Position numbers and translations under genes: made by a program
Notes under the pieces: model-generated
Database searches by the model: none
What the model saw: only the letters and a program-made list of their open reading frames with translations
Told to the model about the DNA's origin: nothing
Source of the DNA: Ramlibacter sp.
Lineage (GTDB): Bacteria; Pseudomonadota; Gammaproteobacteria; Burkholderiales; Burkholderiaceae
Direction: 5' to 3'
Assembly: GCA_014376915.1 (NCBI GenBank)
Contig: JACMQP010000430.1
Span: forward strand, 1 to 9,570
Length of the DNA: 9,570 bases
Part shown: in pieces, positions 1 to 9,046 of the stretch
Layout: every line of letters begins with the position of its first letter
Numbering within the stretch: the stretch's first letter is position 1

Positions 1-1426
1 CCGCGCCGGCCGCCATCGGCGGGATGCCGCGCAGCTCGAAGCGGGCCAGGCTGCGGCAGTCCTTGACCAGGTCGCGCTCGCCCTGCACCACGTGTAGCGC
101 CAGCGCGGTCTGGCCGTCTTTGTAGGTCGTGAAATCCTGCGCCTTGGCGGTCGGAATGGTTTCGTTGCGCGGTACGATGCGCTCGACCAGACCGCCCATG
201 GTCTCGATGCCCAGCGACAACGGGATGACGTCCAGCAGCAGCAGATCTCCGCCTGGATCGTTTCCGGCCAGCTGGTTCGCCTGGATCGCGGCGCCGAGCG
301 CCACCACTTCGTCTGGGTTGAGGTTGTTCAGCGGAGCGCTGGCGAAGAACTCACCGACGGCGCGCTGGATCTGCGGCATGCGGGTCGAGCCGCCCACCAT
401 CACCACGCCCTGCACTTCGTCCCTGGCCAGCTTCGCGTCGCGCAGCGCCTTGCGGACCGCCGTCATGGTCCGGGCGGTGAGATCGGCCGTCAGCCTCTCG
501 AAGTCGCTACGCTGCAACGTCAGATCGGTGGCGGCGTGTTCCAGCCGCACCGGCACGGTGATGCTCTCGGCAGCCGACAGTGCTTCCTTGGCGGCCCGTG
601 CGGCCATCTTGATCGCGGCCTTGTCGCCCGGCGATTTCGCTTCGAGGCCGGCGCGCTCCAGCATCCACTGGGCCAGCACGCGGTCGTAGTCGTCGCCACC
701 CAGGGCCGAGTCGCCACCGGTCGCGATCACCTCGAACACGCCGCGGGTCAGGCGCAGGATCGAGATGTCGAAGGTGCCGCCACCCAGGTCGTACACCGCG
801 TAGATGCCCTCGCTGCCGTTGTCGAGACCGTAGGCGATGGCAGCGGCGGTCGGCTCGTTGATCAGCCGCAGCACATTGATGCCCGCCAGCTGCGCCGCGT
901 CCTTGGTCGCCTGGCGCTGCGCCTCGTCGAAATAGGCCGGCACGGTGATGACGGCGCCGTGCAGGTCCTCGTTGAAGGTGTCCTCGGCCCGGAAGCGCAA
1001 CGTGGCCAGGATCTCGGCGCTGATCTCCACCGGCGACTTCTCGCCCGCGCGGGTGCGCAAGCTCACCATGCCCGAGGGCTGCGCATCCGCGCCGCCGGAT
1101 TCGACGAACTCGAATGGCAGCTTGTCGCGGTTGACGATGTCCCCCAGCCCGCGGCCCATGAAGCGCTTGACCGACGCGATCGTGTTGAGCGGGTCCTGCG
1201 CCTGCGCCGCCTGGGCTTCGTAGCCGATCTGCCGGCCGTTGTTCTCGAGGTAACGCACGACCGACGGCAGGATGGCGCGGCCTTGCGCGTCCGGCAGGCA
1301 TTCGGCAATGCCGTTGCGCACCGCGGCGACCAGCGAATGGGTGGTTCCCAGGTCGATGCCGACCGCGATGCGGCGCTGGTGCGGGTCGGGCGACTGACCG
1401 GGCTCTGAAATTTGAAGAAGTGCCAT
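1..1426 (-). CDS. hscA: Fe-S cluster assembly Hsp70 chaperone HscA (3' end outside window)
   Basis: This is a specialised Hsp70 ATPase that works with HscB to release the nascent cluster from IscU in the cytoplasm. About 475 codons are visible; HscA proteins are about 615-620 residues, so most of the C-terminal part of the substrate-binding domain lies beyond the left edge. Translating the minus strand from the ATG at 1424-1426 gives the Hsp70 phosphate-binding loop [12 protein letters not shown] (about residues 23-34), [13 protein letters not shown] (190-202), DLGGGTFD (213-220), [10 protein letters not shown] (237-246), then [10 protein letters not shown] and a [11 protein letters not shown] stretch that begins the substrate-binding domain. 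The His in GTTHS, where DnaK has Asn, is to my knowledge common in HscA. A short non-conserved N-terminal extension of about 18 residues precedes the ATPase core. The start lies 11 nt after the hscB stop, so the two are cotranscribed, with only a weak Shine-Dalgarno. The fdx gene that usually follows would lie outside the window. Confidence 0.96.
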   Translation of the reverse strand, partial: MALLQISEPGQSPDPHQRRIAVGIDLGTTHSLVAAVRNGIAECLPDAQGRAILPSVVRYLENNGRQIGYEAQAAQAQDPLNTIASVKRFMGRGLGDIVNRDKLPFEFVESGGADAQPSGMVSLRTRAGEKSPVEISAEILATLRFRAEDTFNEDLHGAVITVPAYFDEAQRQATKDAAQLAGINVLRLINEPTAAAIAYGLDNGSEGIYAVYDLGGGTFDISILRLTRGVFEVIATGGDSALGGDDYDRVLAQWMLERAGLEAKSPGDKAAIKMAARAAKEALSAAESITVPVRLEHAATDLTLQRSDFERLTADLTARTMTAVRKALRDAKLARDEVQGVVMVGGSTRMPQIQRAVGEFFASAPLNNLNPDEVVALGAAIQANQLAGNDPGGDLLLLDVIPLSLGIETMGGLVERIVPRNETIPTAKAQDFTTYKDGQTALALHVVQGERDLVKDCRSLARFELRGIPPMAAGA

Positions 1427-1437
1427 GGATAAGAGCC

Positions 1438-1962
1438 CTATTGTCCCAGTTGATCGAAGCGCTCTTCGACGTCATGGGCAAAGCGCTCGATGAACATCAG
1501 CGCCCGCACCTGCTGCGCCGCGGCAGCGGGGTCGCCTGCGTCATCCAGCAGCCGCCCGATCCGGCCCACCGTGTCGGCGCGGGCCTTCGCCAATTCCGTG
1601 GAAACCGTCTCCAGATCGGCCCCGGCCTGCGCTTCCTCCAGCGCCTCGCGCCACGCCATCTGCTCCATCAGGAATTCCGCCGGCATGGCCGTATTGCTCT
1701 CAGCGTTGATCGGCGCACCACGCAGCTCGCACAGGTAGGCCGCGCGCTTGAGCGGGTCGCGTAGCCGCTTGTGGGCCTCGTTCACGCGCACCGACCATTG
1801 CATGGCCACGCGCTGGGCCGACGGCCCCTGTGCCGCGAATTTGTCGGGGTGCACTTCGCGCTGCAACTCCTTCCAGCGCGCTTCGACCGCGGCGCTGTCC
1901 TGCGCGAACCGCTCGGGCAAGCCGAACAGGTCGAAATCGCTCGATTGGAGTGTGGGTTTCAT
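1438..1962 (-). CDS. hscB: J-domain co-chaperone HscB
   Basis: HscB delivers IscU to HscA and stimulates HscA ATPase activity. The 174-residue protein has the usual family length (about 170). Its N-terminal J domain (about residues 8-75) contains the diagnostic HPD tripeptide at residues 38-40 within REVHPDKFA, and the FDLFGLP opening is typical of HscB. The C-terminal half is a predicted helical bundle with [15 protein letters not shown], the region that binds IscU in characterised homologues. The gene sits between iscA (63 nt upstream) and hscA (11 nt downstream), the usual order. The ATG at 1960-1962 has only a weak ribosome site and lies just after a terminator-like hairpin. Its translation or transcription may therefore be lower than that of iscSUA; this is inference. 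Confidence 0.96.
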   Translation of the reverse strand: MKPTLQSSDFDLFGLPERFAQDSAAVEARWKELQREVHPDKFAAQGPSAQRVAMQWSVRVNEAHKRLRDPLKRAAYLCELRGAPINAESNTAMPAEFLMEQMAWREALEEAQAGADLETVSTELAKARADTVGRIGRLLDDAGDPAAAAQQVRALMFIERFAHDVEERFDQLGQ

Positions 1963-1976
1963 GTCCGCAGAAAATG

Positions 1977-2007
1977 AAAAACCGCCCGCACGGGAGTGGA
2001 GGCGGTT
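1977..2007 (-). terminator. Terminator-like hairpin between iscA and hscB (possible attenuator)
   Basis: On the minus strand, AACCGCC (2007-2001) and GGCGGTT (1986-1980) form a perfect 7 bp stem around a 14 nt loop. The stem runs into a five-base T tract (1981-1977), followed by a second T-rich run. This is the layout of a Rho-independent terminator. It lies after the iscA stop (2026) and 18 nt before the hscB ATG, inside what should be one operon, so partial termination or mRNA processing is more likely than full termination. A competing short hairpin CCCG-TG-CGGG uses the same G residues. The reverse orientation has no T tract. Confidence 0.5.
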
Positions 2008-2025
2008 GGCCGGGTCGCGCCAGGG

Positions 2026-2349
2026 TCAGACGCGGAAACTCTCGCCGCAGCCGCACCGGTCGCGCTCGTTCGGGTTGTTGAACTTGAAGCCCTCGTTGAG
2101 CCCTTCGCGCACGAAATCGAGCTGCGTGCCATCGATGTAGGCCAGGCTTTTCGGGTCGATCAGCACCTTCACGCCGTGGTCCTCGAACACGATGTCCTCG
2201 GGCGCCACTTCATCCACGTATTCGAGCTTGTACGCCAGGCCCGAGCACCCCGTTGTCTTCACGCCCAACCGCACGCCAACGCCCTTGCCGCGCTTGCCGA
2301 GATAGCGGGTGACGTGGCGCGCTGCCGCTTCTGTCAGGGAAATTGCCAT
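2026..2349 (-). CDS. iscA: A-type iron-sulfur carrier protein IscA
   Basis: IscA is an A-type carrier that binds iron or an Fe-S cluster and passes it to apo-targets. The 107-residue product matches the length of the E. coli protein and keeps the three ligand cysteines at C35 (in TTGCSGLAY), C99 and C101 (in RCGCGESF). The [16 protein letters not shown] segment before the CGC pair is typical of IscA rather than ErpA or SufA, and its place between iscU and hscB supports IscA. The ATG at 2347-2349 has a GGAG about 10 nt upstream. The 88 nt gap from iscU (2350-2437) contains a small GCCT-CCCG-AGGC hairpin and other GC-rich inverted repeats but no further gene. Confidence 0.96.
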   Translation of the reverse strand: MAISLTEAAARHVTRYLGKRGKGVGVRLGVKTTGCSGLAYKLEYVDEVAPEDIVFEDHGVKVLIDPKSLAYIDGTQLDFVREGLNEGFKFNNPNERDRCGCGESFRV

Positions 2350-2437
2350 TGCAGATCAAGCTCCCGCAGACGCGCCGCCGCAAGGCCAGCCTGGGCCGCC
2401 TCGGGAGGCACGGAACGAAGTGAACATGCAGGTCATT

Positions 2438-2824
2438 TCAGTGCGTGTGCTTTTTTTTGTAGTCTTCCACGGCCGCCTTGATGGCATCTTCGGCCAGGAT
2501 CGAGCAGTGGATCTTGACCGGTGGCAGCGCCAGTTCCTCGGCGATCTGGCTGTTCTTCAGCGCGGCCGCCTGGTCCAGTGTCTTGCCCTTGACCCATTCG
2601 GTCACCAGCGAGCTGGAAGCGATCGCAGAGCCGCAACCGTAGGTCTTGAAGCGCGCGTCTTCGATCACCCCAGTGTGTGGGTTGACCTTGATCTGCAGCT
2701 TCATCACGTCACCGCAGGCCGGCGCACCGACCATGCCGGTGCCGACGCTCTCGTCGCCCTTGTCGAAGGAGCCGACGTTGCGGGGGTTCTCGTAGTGATC
2801 AACGACTTTTTCAGAATAGGCCAT
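2438..2824 (-). CDS. iscU: Iron-sulfur cluster assembly scaffold IscU
   Basis: IscU is the scaffold on which the [2Fe-2S] cluster is built from IscS-derived sulfur before HscBA-assisted transfer. The 128-residue protein has all expected ligands: C37 and D39 in APACGDVMK, C64 in TYGCGSAIA, and H106 and C107 in KIHCSIL. It also has the HscA-recognition motif LPPVK at 100-104. C64 and C107 are shifted by one from E. coli C63 and C106 because of a one-residue insertion near residue 50. The ATG at 2822-2824 is preceded by a good AGAGGT Shine-Dalgarno at 2831-2836, which begins just after the iscS stop; the intergenic gap is 18 nt. The gene ends in an A8 tract giving KKK, an in-frame slippery sequence described in the findings. 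Confidence 0.98.
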   Translation of the reverse strand: MAYSEKVVDHYENPRNVGSFDKGDESVGTGMVGAPACGDVMKLQIKVNPHTGVIEDARFKTYGCGSAIASSSLVTEWVKGKTLDQAAALKNSQIAEELALPPVKIHCSILAEDAIKAAVEDYKKKHTH

Positions 2825-2842
2825 GGCGATACCTCTTTAAAT

Positions 2843-4063
2843 TCAATGTGCGGTCCACTGGATCGAACTGATGTCGATCCCGTCCTGGTACATCTCCCAC
2901 AGCGGGCTCAAATCGCGCAGCTTGGCGACGTTCTGCCGGATGGTGGCGATGGCGTAGTCAATTTCTTCTTCGGTGCTGAAGCGGCCGACGGTCATGCGCA
3001 GGCTGCTGTGAGCCAGTTCATCGCTGCGGCCCAGGGCGCGCAGGACGTAGCTCGGCTCCAGGGAGGCCGAGGTGCAGGCCGAGCCGGACGACACCGCCAG
3101 GCCTTTGATGCCCATGATCAGCGACTCGCCTTCGACGAAGTTGAAGCTCATGTTCAGGTTGTGCGGCACGCGCTTCTCGGCGTGGCCGTTGAGGAATACC
3201 TGCTCAACGTCCTTCAGTCCGTCCAGCAGGCGCCGGTGCAGCGCGAGAGCCTTGGCATTGTCCTGCTCCATCTCCACCCTGGCGATACGGAAAGCCTCGC
3301 CCATGCCGACGATCTGATGCGTCGGCAAAGTTCCCGACCGCATGCCGCGCTCGTGGCCGCCGCCGTGCATCTGCGCCTCCAGCCGGACGCGCGGCTTGCG
3401 GCGCACGTACAGGGCGCCGATGCCCTTGGGGCCGTAGGTCTTGTGCGAAGCCAGGCTCATCAGGTCGACCGGCAGAGACTTGAGATCGATCTCCACCTTG
3501 CCCGTCGCCTGCGCCGCATCCACGTGAAAGACGATGCCCTTCTCGCGGCACATCGCGCCGATGGCCGGGATGTCCTGGATGACGCCGATCTCGTTGTTGA
3601 CCAGCATGACGCTGATCAGGATCGTGTCCGGCCGGATCGACGCTTTCAGCGCTTCCAGATCCAGGATGCCGTCTTCCTGCACGTCGAGGTAGGTCACCTC
3701 GAAGCCCTGCCGCTCCAGCTCGCGCATCGTGTCCAGCACCGCCTTGTGCTCGGTTTTCACCGTAATGAGATGCTTGCCGCGCGTCTGGTAAAAATGTGCG
3801 GCGCCTTTCAATGCGAGGTTGATCGACTCGGTCGCGCCCGAGGTCCACACGATCTCGCGCGGGTCCGCACCAACCAGGTCCGCCACTTCGCCGCGAGCCT
3901 TTTCGACCGCCGCTTCCGCTTCCCAGCCCCAGGCGTGGCTGCGTGACGCGGGGTTGCCGAAGTGCTCGCGCAACCAGGGAATCATCGCGTCCACAACGCG
4001 CGGGTCGACCGGCGTGGTGGAGCTGTAATCAAGGTAAATCGGGAAATGCGGGGTCATGTCCAT
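2843..4063 (-). CDS. iscS: Cysteine desulfurase IscS
   Basis: IscS is a PLP-dependent enzyme that converts L-cysteine to L-alanine and an enzyme persulfide, the sulfur source for Fe-S clusters and often for tRNA thiolation. The 406-residue protein is a class V aminotransferase-fold group I desulfurase. It has [14 protein letters not shown] near the N-terminus, H106 in TEHKAVLD, D182 in HVDAAQ, the PLP-binding K208 in [11 protein letters not shown], and the catalytic persulfide C330 in [14 protein letters not shown]. All are offset by +2 from E. coli IscS. The long flexible catalytic loop distinguishes it from SufS. The ATG at 4061-4063 is chosen because AAGAG lies 6 nt upstream; a second in-frame ATG at 4055-4057 would be too far from it. 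The gap after iscR is 47 nt with no obvious terminator. Confidence 0.98.
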   Translation of the reverse strand: MDMTPHFPIYLDYSSTTPVDPRVVDAMIPWLREHFGNPASRSHAWGWEAEAAVEKARGEVADLVGADPREIVWTSGATESINLALKGAAHFYQTRGKHLITVKTEHKAVLDTMRELERQGFEVTYLDVQEDGILDLEALKASIRPDTILISVMLVNNEIGVIQDIPAIGAMCREKGIVFHVDAAQATGKVEIDLKSLPVDLMSLASHKTYGPKGIGALYVRRKPRVRLEAQMHGGGHERGMRSGTLPTHQIVGMGEAFRIARVEMEQDNAKALALHRRLLDGLKDVEQVFLNGHAEKRVPHNLNMSFNFVEGESLIMGIKGLAVSSGSACTSASLEPSYVLRALGRSDELAHSSLRMTVGRFSTEEEIDYAIATIRQNVAKLRDLSPLWEMYQDGIDISSIQWTAH

Positions 4064-4110
4064 GGCTGGCTCTTAACGTTTTCAGGACTGGTACGAAATG
4101 AATTGCAGCA

Positions 4111-4647
4111 TCACGACTTGGCAAACGAGTTGCCAAGGGCGAATACCGAGTTCGGCGCGTTGATCCGGATCGGTTTGACGGCCGGCTGGGCGGAAATTGC
4201 CCGCTTGATGGCCGGCTTGTCCTCGATCTGGATGCCCTTGGCCAGCTGATCGTCGACCAGCTTCTGCAGCGTGACGGAGTCGAGGAACTCGACCATCCTC
4301 TGGTTCAGTGCCGCCCACAGCTCGTGGGTCATGCAGCGGCCGCCCTCGTCGCCGCAGTTCTCCTTGCCCGCGCACTGGGTGGCATCGATCGGCTCGTCCA
4401 CCGAGACGATGATGTCGGCCACGGTGATTTCCGCCGCCTTGCGGCCGAGCGTGTATCCGCCGCCTGGGCCGCGGGTCGACTCCACCAGCTCGTGCCGGCG
4501 CAACTTGCCGAACAACTGTTCAAGGTAGGACAGCGAAATCTGCTGGCGCTGGCTGATCGCCGCCAGCGTGACCGGACCATTGTTCTGGCGCAGGGCCAGA
4601 TCGATCATGGCAGTGACCGCAAAGCGGCCTTTGGTTGTGAGACGCAT
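4111..4647 (-). CDS. iscR: Rrf2-family Fe-S-sensing regulator IscR
   Basis: IscR is a transcriptional regulator that, when holding a [2Fe-2S] cluster, represses its own operon and so couples Isc production to cluster demand. The 178-residue product has the Rrf2 winged-helix opening MRLTTKGRFAVTAMIDLAL, the recognition-helix region SLSYLEQLFGKLRRH (about 38-52) and the wing RGPGGGYTLG (59-68). The cluster ligands C92, C98, C105 and H108 are all present; the third Cys and the His are one residue later than in E. coli. The open frame extends 12 codons upstream to 4683, but the conserved start is the ATG at 4645-4647, which has a strong AAGGAG Shine-Dalgarno at 4654-4659. The last 45 or so residues are a tail unlike that of E. 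coli. It heads the operon and lies downstream of the IscR boxes at 4784-4838. Confidence 0.97.
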   Translation of the reverse strand: MRLTTKGRFAVTAMIDLALRQNNGPVTLAAISQRQQISLSYLEQLFGKLRRHELVESTRGPGGGYTLGRKAAEITVADIIVSVDEPIDATQCAGKENCGDEGGRCMTHELWAALNQRMVEFLDSVTLQKLVDDQLAKGIQIEDKPAIKRAISAQPAVKPIRINAPNSVFALGNSFAKS

Positions 4648-4653
4648 CGAAAG

Positions 4654-4659
4654 CTCCTT
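4654..4659 (-). promoter_or_regulatory. Shine-Dalgarno of iscR (decides the start)
   Basis: AAGGAG on the minus strand lies 6 nt before the ATG at 4645-4647. It selects this ATG over the upstream in-frame start at 4683, which would add 12 residues with no counterpart in the IscR family. Confidence 0.85.
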
Positions 4660-4783
4660 AATGCTCGGCTTCGCATAAACCAACCTCTGGCAACAACTGC
4701 CGAAGGCACCGTCTCCGCCCGCGCCCGACTTGCGCCAGACCCCTTCGGCCTCTTCCCGGACCGACTATTTATTGTTCCGACTG

Positions 4784-4808
4784 GATGTTGACTATTTGAG
4801 TCAAGTAT
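4784..4808 (-). promoter_or_regulatory. Type 1 IscR-binding site overlapping the iscR -10 and start region
   Basis: Read on the minus strand, ATACTTGACT then CAAAT then AGTCAACATC closely follows the published type 1 IscR consensus (ATASYYGACT, five A/T-rich bases, AGTCRRSTAT). The GACT-N5-AGTC core dyad is exact; only the outermost right-hand bases and the first spacer base deviate. The box covers the proposed -10 and the start of transcription, as expected for repression of iscR by its own product. The assignment rests on motif match plus position upstream of an IscR gene. Confidence 0.75.
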
Positions 4809-4834
4809 AGCACAAGACCCAACAATTCTGTCAA
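4804..4834 (-). promoter_or_regulatory. Extended -10 promoter of the isc operon
   Basis: On the minus strand, TTGACA (4834-4829) is a perfect -35 hexamer. It is followed after 19 bp by TATACT (4809-4804), preceded by TGC (4812-4810), an extended -10 element. The extended -10 can compensate for the long spacer. Transcription would start near 4797, giving a leader of about 150 nt to the iscR ATG. Confidence 0.6.
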
Positions 4835-4838
4835 GTAA
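4814..4838 (-). promoter_or_regulatory. Degenerate second IscR box over the -35
   Basis: The minus strand reads TTACTTGACA followed by GAATT. The left half matches the type 1 IscR half-site at 8 of 10 positions, but the right half (GTTG in place of AGTC) is poor. It shares TACTTGAC with the strong box and lies exactly 30 bp from it, about three helical turns. It covers the -35 hexamer, so the match could partly reflect the promoter itself. Confidence 0.4.
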
Positions 4839-4874
4839 CTAGACTGATCAGTCACAAATGCCGGCACGCGGTCT

Positions 4875-6980
<2,106 letters not shown>

Positions 6981-7079
6981 AGGCTGGGAGGATGACGGAA
7001 GGACAGTTAAAATTGGGGCAACCGGACAGAGTACAACAGTGCCGGACTCTTCGCTCGCGACCCACCCTGGAAAGAAACC
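6981..7079. promoter_or_regulatory. Divergent uvrB / aminotransferase promoter region
   Basis: This 99 bp gap must hold both start signals. On the plus strand TAAAAT (7008-7013) matches a -10 hexamer at 5 of 6 positions, with a poor -35 (CTGGGA, 6984-6989) 18 bp upstream. On the minus strand TTGTAC (7036-7031) with ATTTTA (7013-7008) at 17 bp spacing is a weak candidate for uvrB, so the two promoters would share the same A/T-rich core. A CTGT-N8-ACAG LexA operator is absent; ACAG occurs as direct repeats (7027-7030 and 7036-7039 region) rather than as a dyad. Confidence 0.35.
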
Positions 7080-8276
7080 ATGTCTTTGTTCACCGCCGTC
7101 GAAATGGCCCCGCGCGACCCGATCCTGGGCCTCAACGAGCAATTCAACGCCGATGCCAATCCCCACAAGGTCAACCTTGGGGTGGGGGTCTACTACGACG
7201 ACGACGGCAAGCTGCCGCTGCTGCAATGCGTGCAGGAAGCCGAACGGCAGATGATGGAGCATCCCAAGGCTCGCGGCTACCTGCCGATCGACGGCATCGC
7301 CGCCTATGACAGCGCCGTGAGGACTTTGGTATTTGGGGCCGAAAGCGAGCCCGTCAAGAGCGGCCGGGTCGCTACAGTGCAGGCCCTGGGTGGCACCGGC
7401 GGCCTGAAGGTCGGCGCCGACTTCCTCAAGCGCATCGACCCCGCCGCCAAGGTCATGATCAGCGACCCGAGCTGGGAGAACCACCGTGCGCTGTTCAGCC
7501 AGGCCGGCTTCACGGTCGAAACCTACCCGTACTACAACGCCGCCAAACGCGGCATCGATTTCGACGGCATGCTCGGCGCGCTGAACGCAGCGCCCGAGGG
7601 CACCGTCGTTGTACTGCACGCCTGCTGCCACAACCCGACCGGCTACGACATCACGCCGGAACAGTGGGACCAGGTGATCGCGGCCGTCAAGGCCCGCAAG
7701 CTGACGCCCTTCCTTGACATGGCCTACCAGGGCTTCGGCTATGGCATCGCCGAAGACGGCGCGGTGGTCGGCAAGTTGGTCGCCTCGGGCCAGAACTTCT
7801 TCGTCTCCACCTCGTTCTCCAAGAGCTTCAGCCTGTACGGGGAGCGCGTCGGCGCGCTGTCAGTCGTGTGCAAGGACCAGGAAGAAGCCGGCCGGGTGCT
7901 GTCTCAGCTGAAGATCGTCATTCGCACCAACTACAGCAACCCGCCGATCCACGGCGGCACCGTGGTGGCCATGGTCCTGAACACGCCCGAACTGCGGGCG
8001 TTGTGGGAAAAGGAGCTGGGCGACATGCGGCTGCGCATCAAGCAGATGCGCACCGCGCTGGTCGAAAAGCTCAAGGGAGCCGGCGTGAAGGAAGACATGG
8101 GCTTCATCACGGAGCAGATCGGCATGTTCAGCTACTCGGGCCTCACCCGGGACCAGATGGTCCGCCTCCGCAACGAGTTCGGCGTCTACGGCACCGATAC
8201 CGGCCGCATGTGCGTGGCAGCGCTGAACAGCAAGAACATCGATTACGTCTGCGCTTCCATCGCCAAGGTGCTTTGA
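7080..8276 (+). CDS. tyrB: Aromatic/aspartate aminotransferase (class I, fold type I)
   Basis: This is a PLP-dependent amino acid:2-oxoglutarate aminotransferase of the AspC/TyrB subfamily. It probably serves tyrosine, phenylalanine and aspartate transamination. The 398-residue protein matches the family length. Landmarks are [14 protein letters not shown] (31-44), W132 in DPSWENH, HNPTG (184-188), D213 and Y216 in [10 protein letters not shown], the PLP-binding K248 in [17 protein letters not shown]282 in RTNYSNPP (substrate distal-carboxylate position), and the alpha-carboxylate-binding R376 in TGRMC. It is closer to the TyrB/AspC enzymes than to the archaeal-type AspB group. Substrate preference between aromatic and aspartate cannot be read from sequence, so the symbol is tentative. 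The ATG at 7080 has GGAAAG (7069-7074) 5 nt upstream. It is divergent from uvrB and is followed after 29 nt by a TauE/SafE gene, perhaps as one transcript. Confidence 0.93.
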   Translation: MSLFTAVEMAPRDPILGLNEQFNADANPHKVNLGVGVYYDDDGKLPLLQCVQEAERQMMEHPKARGYLPIDGIAAYDSAVRTLVFGAESEPVKSGRVATVQALGGTGGLKVGADFLKRIDPAAKVMISDPSWENHRALFSQAGFTVETYPYYNAAKRGIDFDGMLGALNAAPEGTVVVLHACCHNPTGYDITPEQWDQVIAAVKARKLTPFLDMAYQGFGYGIAEDGAVVGKLVASGQNFFVSTSFSKSFSLYGERVGALSVVCKDQEEAGRVLSQLKIVIRTNYSNPPIHGGTVVAMVLNTPELRALWEKELGDMRLRIKQMRTALVEKLKGAGVKEDMGFITEQIGMFSYSGLTRDQMVRLRNEFGVYGTDTGRMCVAALNSKNIDYVCASIAKVL

Positions 8277-8305
8277 AGCGGGCCGTTTGATCAGGCTCGC
8301 CGCAC

Positions 8306-9040
8306 TTGCCTGACCTGCTCGTCCTGCTGGTCGCCGAACCGACGCTGGTGGTCGCCTATGTGGTGTTCGGCATGGTCGGCTTCGGGACCACGCTGGTATC
8401 GGCGCCGGTGCTGGCCCACGTGTTGCCGCTCTCCACTGTGGTGCCGGCGCTGGCGCTGACTGATTTCGTGGCCTCCTGGACGAACGGCTTCCGGCTTGGC
8501 GCCCACGTGGTGCGCAAGGAAGTGCTGCGGCTGGTCCCACCCATGGTGATCGGCAGCGCAATCGGCGCCTGGCTGCTGTTCTCGGTCCCGGTCCGCACGC
8601 TGATGCTGGCGCTCGGCGTCTTCGTGGTGCTCTACGCCCTCAATGGCCTGCGGCCCAAGGCGCCGCAGCCGCCGCTGGCACCGGGCTGGGCCTGGTGGTT
8701 CGGCGGCGCCGGCGGCGTATTGAGTGCGCTGTTCGGCGCCGGCGGCTGGGTTTATTCGATGTACCTGGTGCGGCGACTCGACGACCCGCAGCAGATCCGC
8801 GCCACCCAGACCGCCGTGCTCACCGTCAGCTCCACCATCCGCGTGCTGCTGTTCGCGGTGGCCGGCACCTATTTCGAGTGGAAACTGCTGTTGCTCGTGC
8901 TGGCATTGCTGCCGGCGATGGCGCTGGGCCTGTACATCGGACACCGCATCACCCTGCGGCTGGATCGCAAGCGCTTCCTGCAGGTGCTCAATGGCGTGCT
9001 GCTGCTCACCGGCACCAGCCTGGTCTGGCGGGCGCTATGA
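8306..9040 (+). CDS. TauE/SafE (TSUP) family membrane protein
   Basis: This is a probable inner-membrane transporter of the TauE/SafE/TSUP family, whose members move sulfite, sulfoacetate or other organic or sulfur anions. The substrate cannot be assigned here. The 244-residue protein is almost entirely hydrophobic, with about 7-8 predicted transmembrane segments in two repeated halves. The first half has VVFGMVGFGTTLVSAPVLAHVLP near the N-terminus (about 18-40); the second half has FGGAGGVLSALFGAGGWVYSMYL (about 132-154). The glycine-rich G-x-G-G-x-x-S/T helices are typical of the family. The likely start is the TTG at 8306: an in-frame stop at 8288-8290 prevents a longer form, and the first in-frame ATG is well inside the first helix. 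A weak CAGG lies about 10 nt upstream. It follows the aminotransferase by 29 nt and ends 6 nt from a degenerate dioxygenase gene on the other strand. Confidence 0.85.
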   Translation: MPDLLVLLVAEPTLVVAYVVFGMVGFGTTLVSAPVLAHVLPLSTVVPALALTDFVASWTNGFRLGAHVVRKEVLRLVPPMVIGSAIGAWLLFSVPVRTLMLALGVFVVLYALNGLRPKAPQPPLAPGWAWWFGGAGGVLSALFGAGGWVYSMYLVRRLDDPQQIRATQTAVLTVSSTIRVLLFAVAGTYFEWKLLLLVLALLPAMALGLYIGHRITLRLDRKRFLQVLNGVLLLTGTSLVWRAL

Positions 9041-9046
9041 CCCGGC

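Noticed and set aside
536..1408. 290-codon plus-strand open frame antisense to hscA
   Set aside because: The minus strand encodes unmistakable Hsp70 motifs across this span; this frame has no family resemblance.
507..1481. 324-codon minus-strand frame overlapping hscA
   Set aside because: It is a different frame from the Hsp70 translation, is Arg/Gly-rich, and also overlaps the end of hscB.
2350..2437. GC-rich inverted repeats in the iscU-iscA gap as a terminator
   Set aside because: The small hairpin GCCT-CCCG-AGGC has no T tract after it, so at most it is an mRNA structure.
2309..3946. 545-codon plus-strand open frame antisense to iscU and iscS
   Set aside because: It lies opposite genes with complete catalytic motifs, and its own translation has no recognisable domain and is rich in His/Arg/Ala/Val as expected for the complement of GC-rich codons.
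7027..7042. Possible LexA site between uvrB and the aminotransferase
   Set aside because: ACAG occurs twice in the same orientation and does not form the CTGT-N8-ACAG dyad.
6981..7631. N-terminal extension of uvrB by 217 codons
   Set aside because: The extension runs antisense through the aminotransferase gene and is not part of the UvrB family; MSDLSEV at 6980 is the natural start.
8291..8944. 217-codon minus-strand frame opposite the TauE/SafE gene
   Set aside because: It is a His/Gln/Arg-rich translation without motifs; the plus strand encodes a coherent membrane protein.
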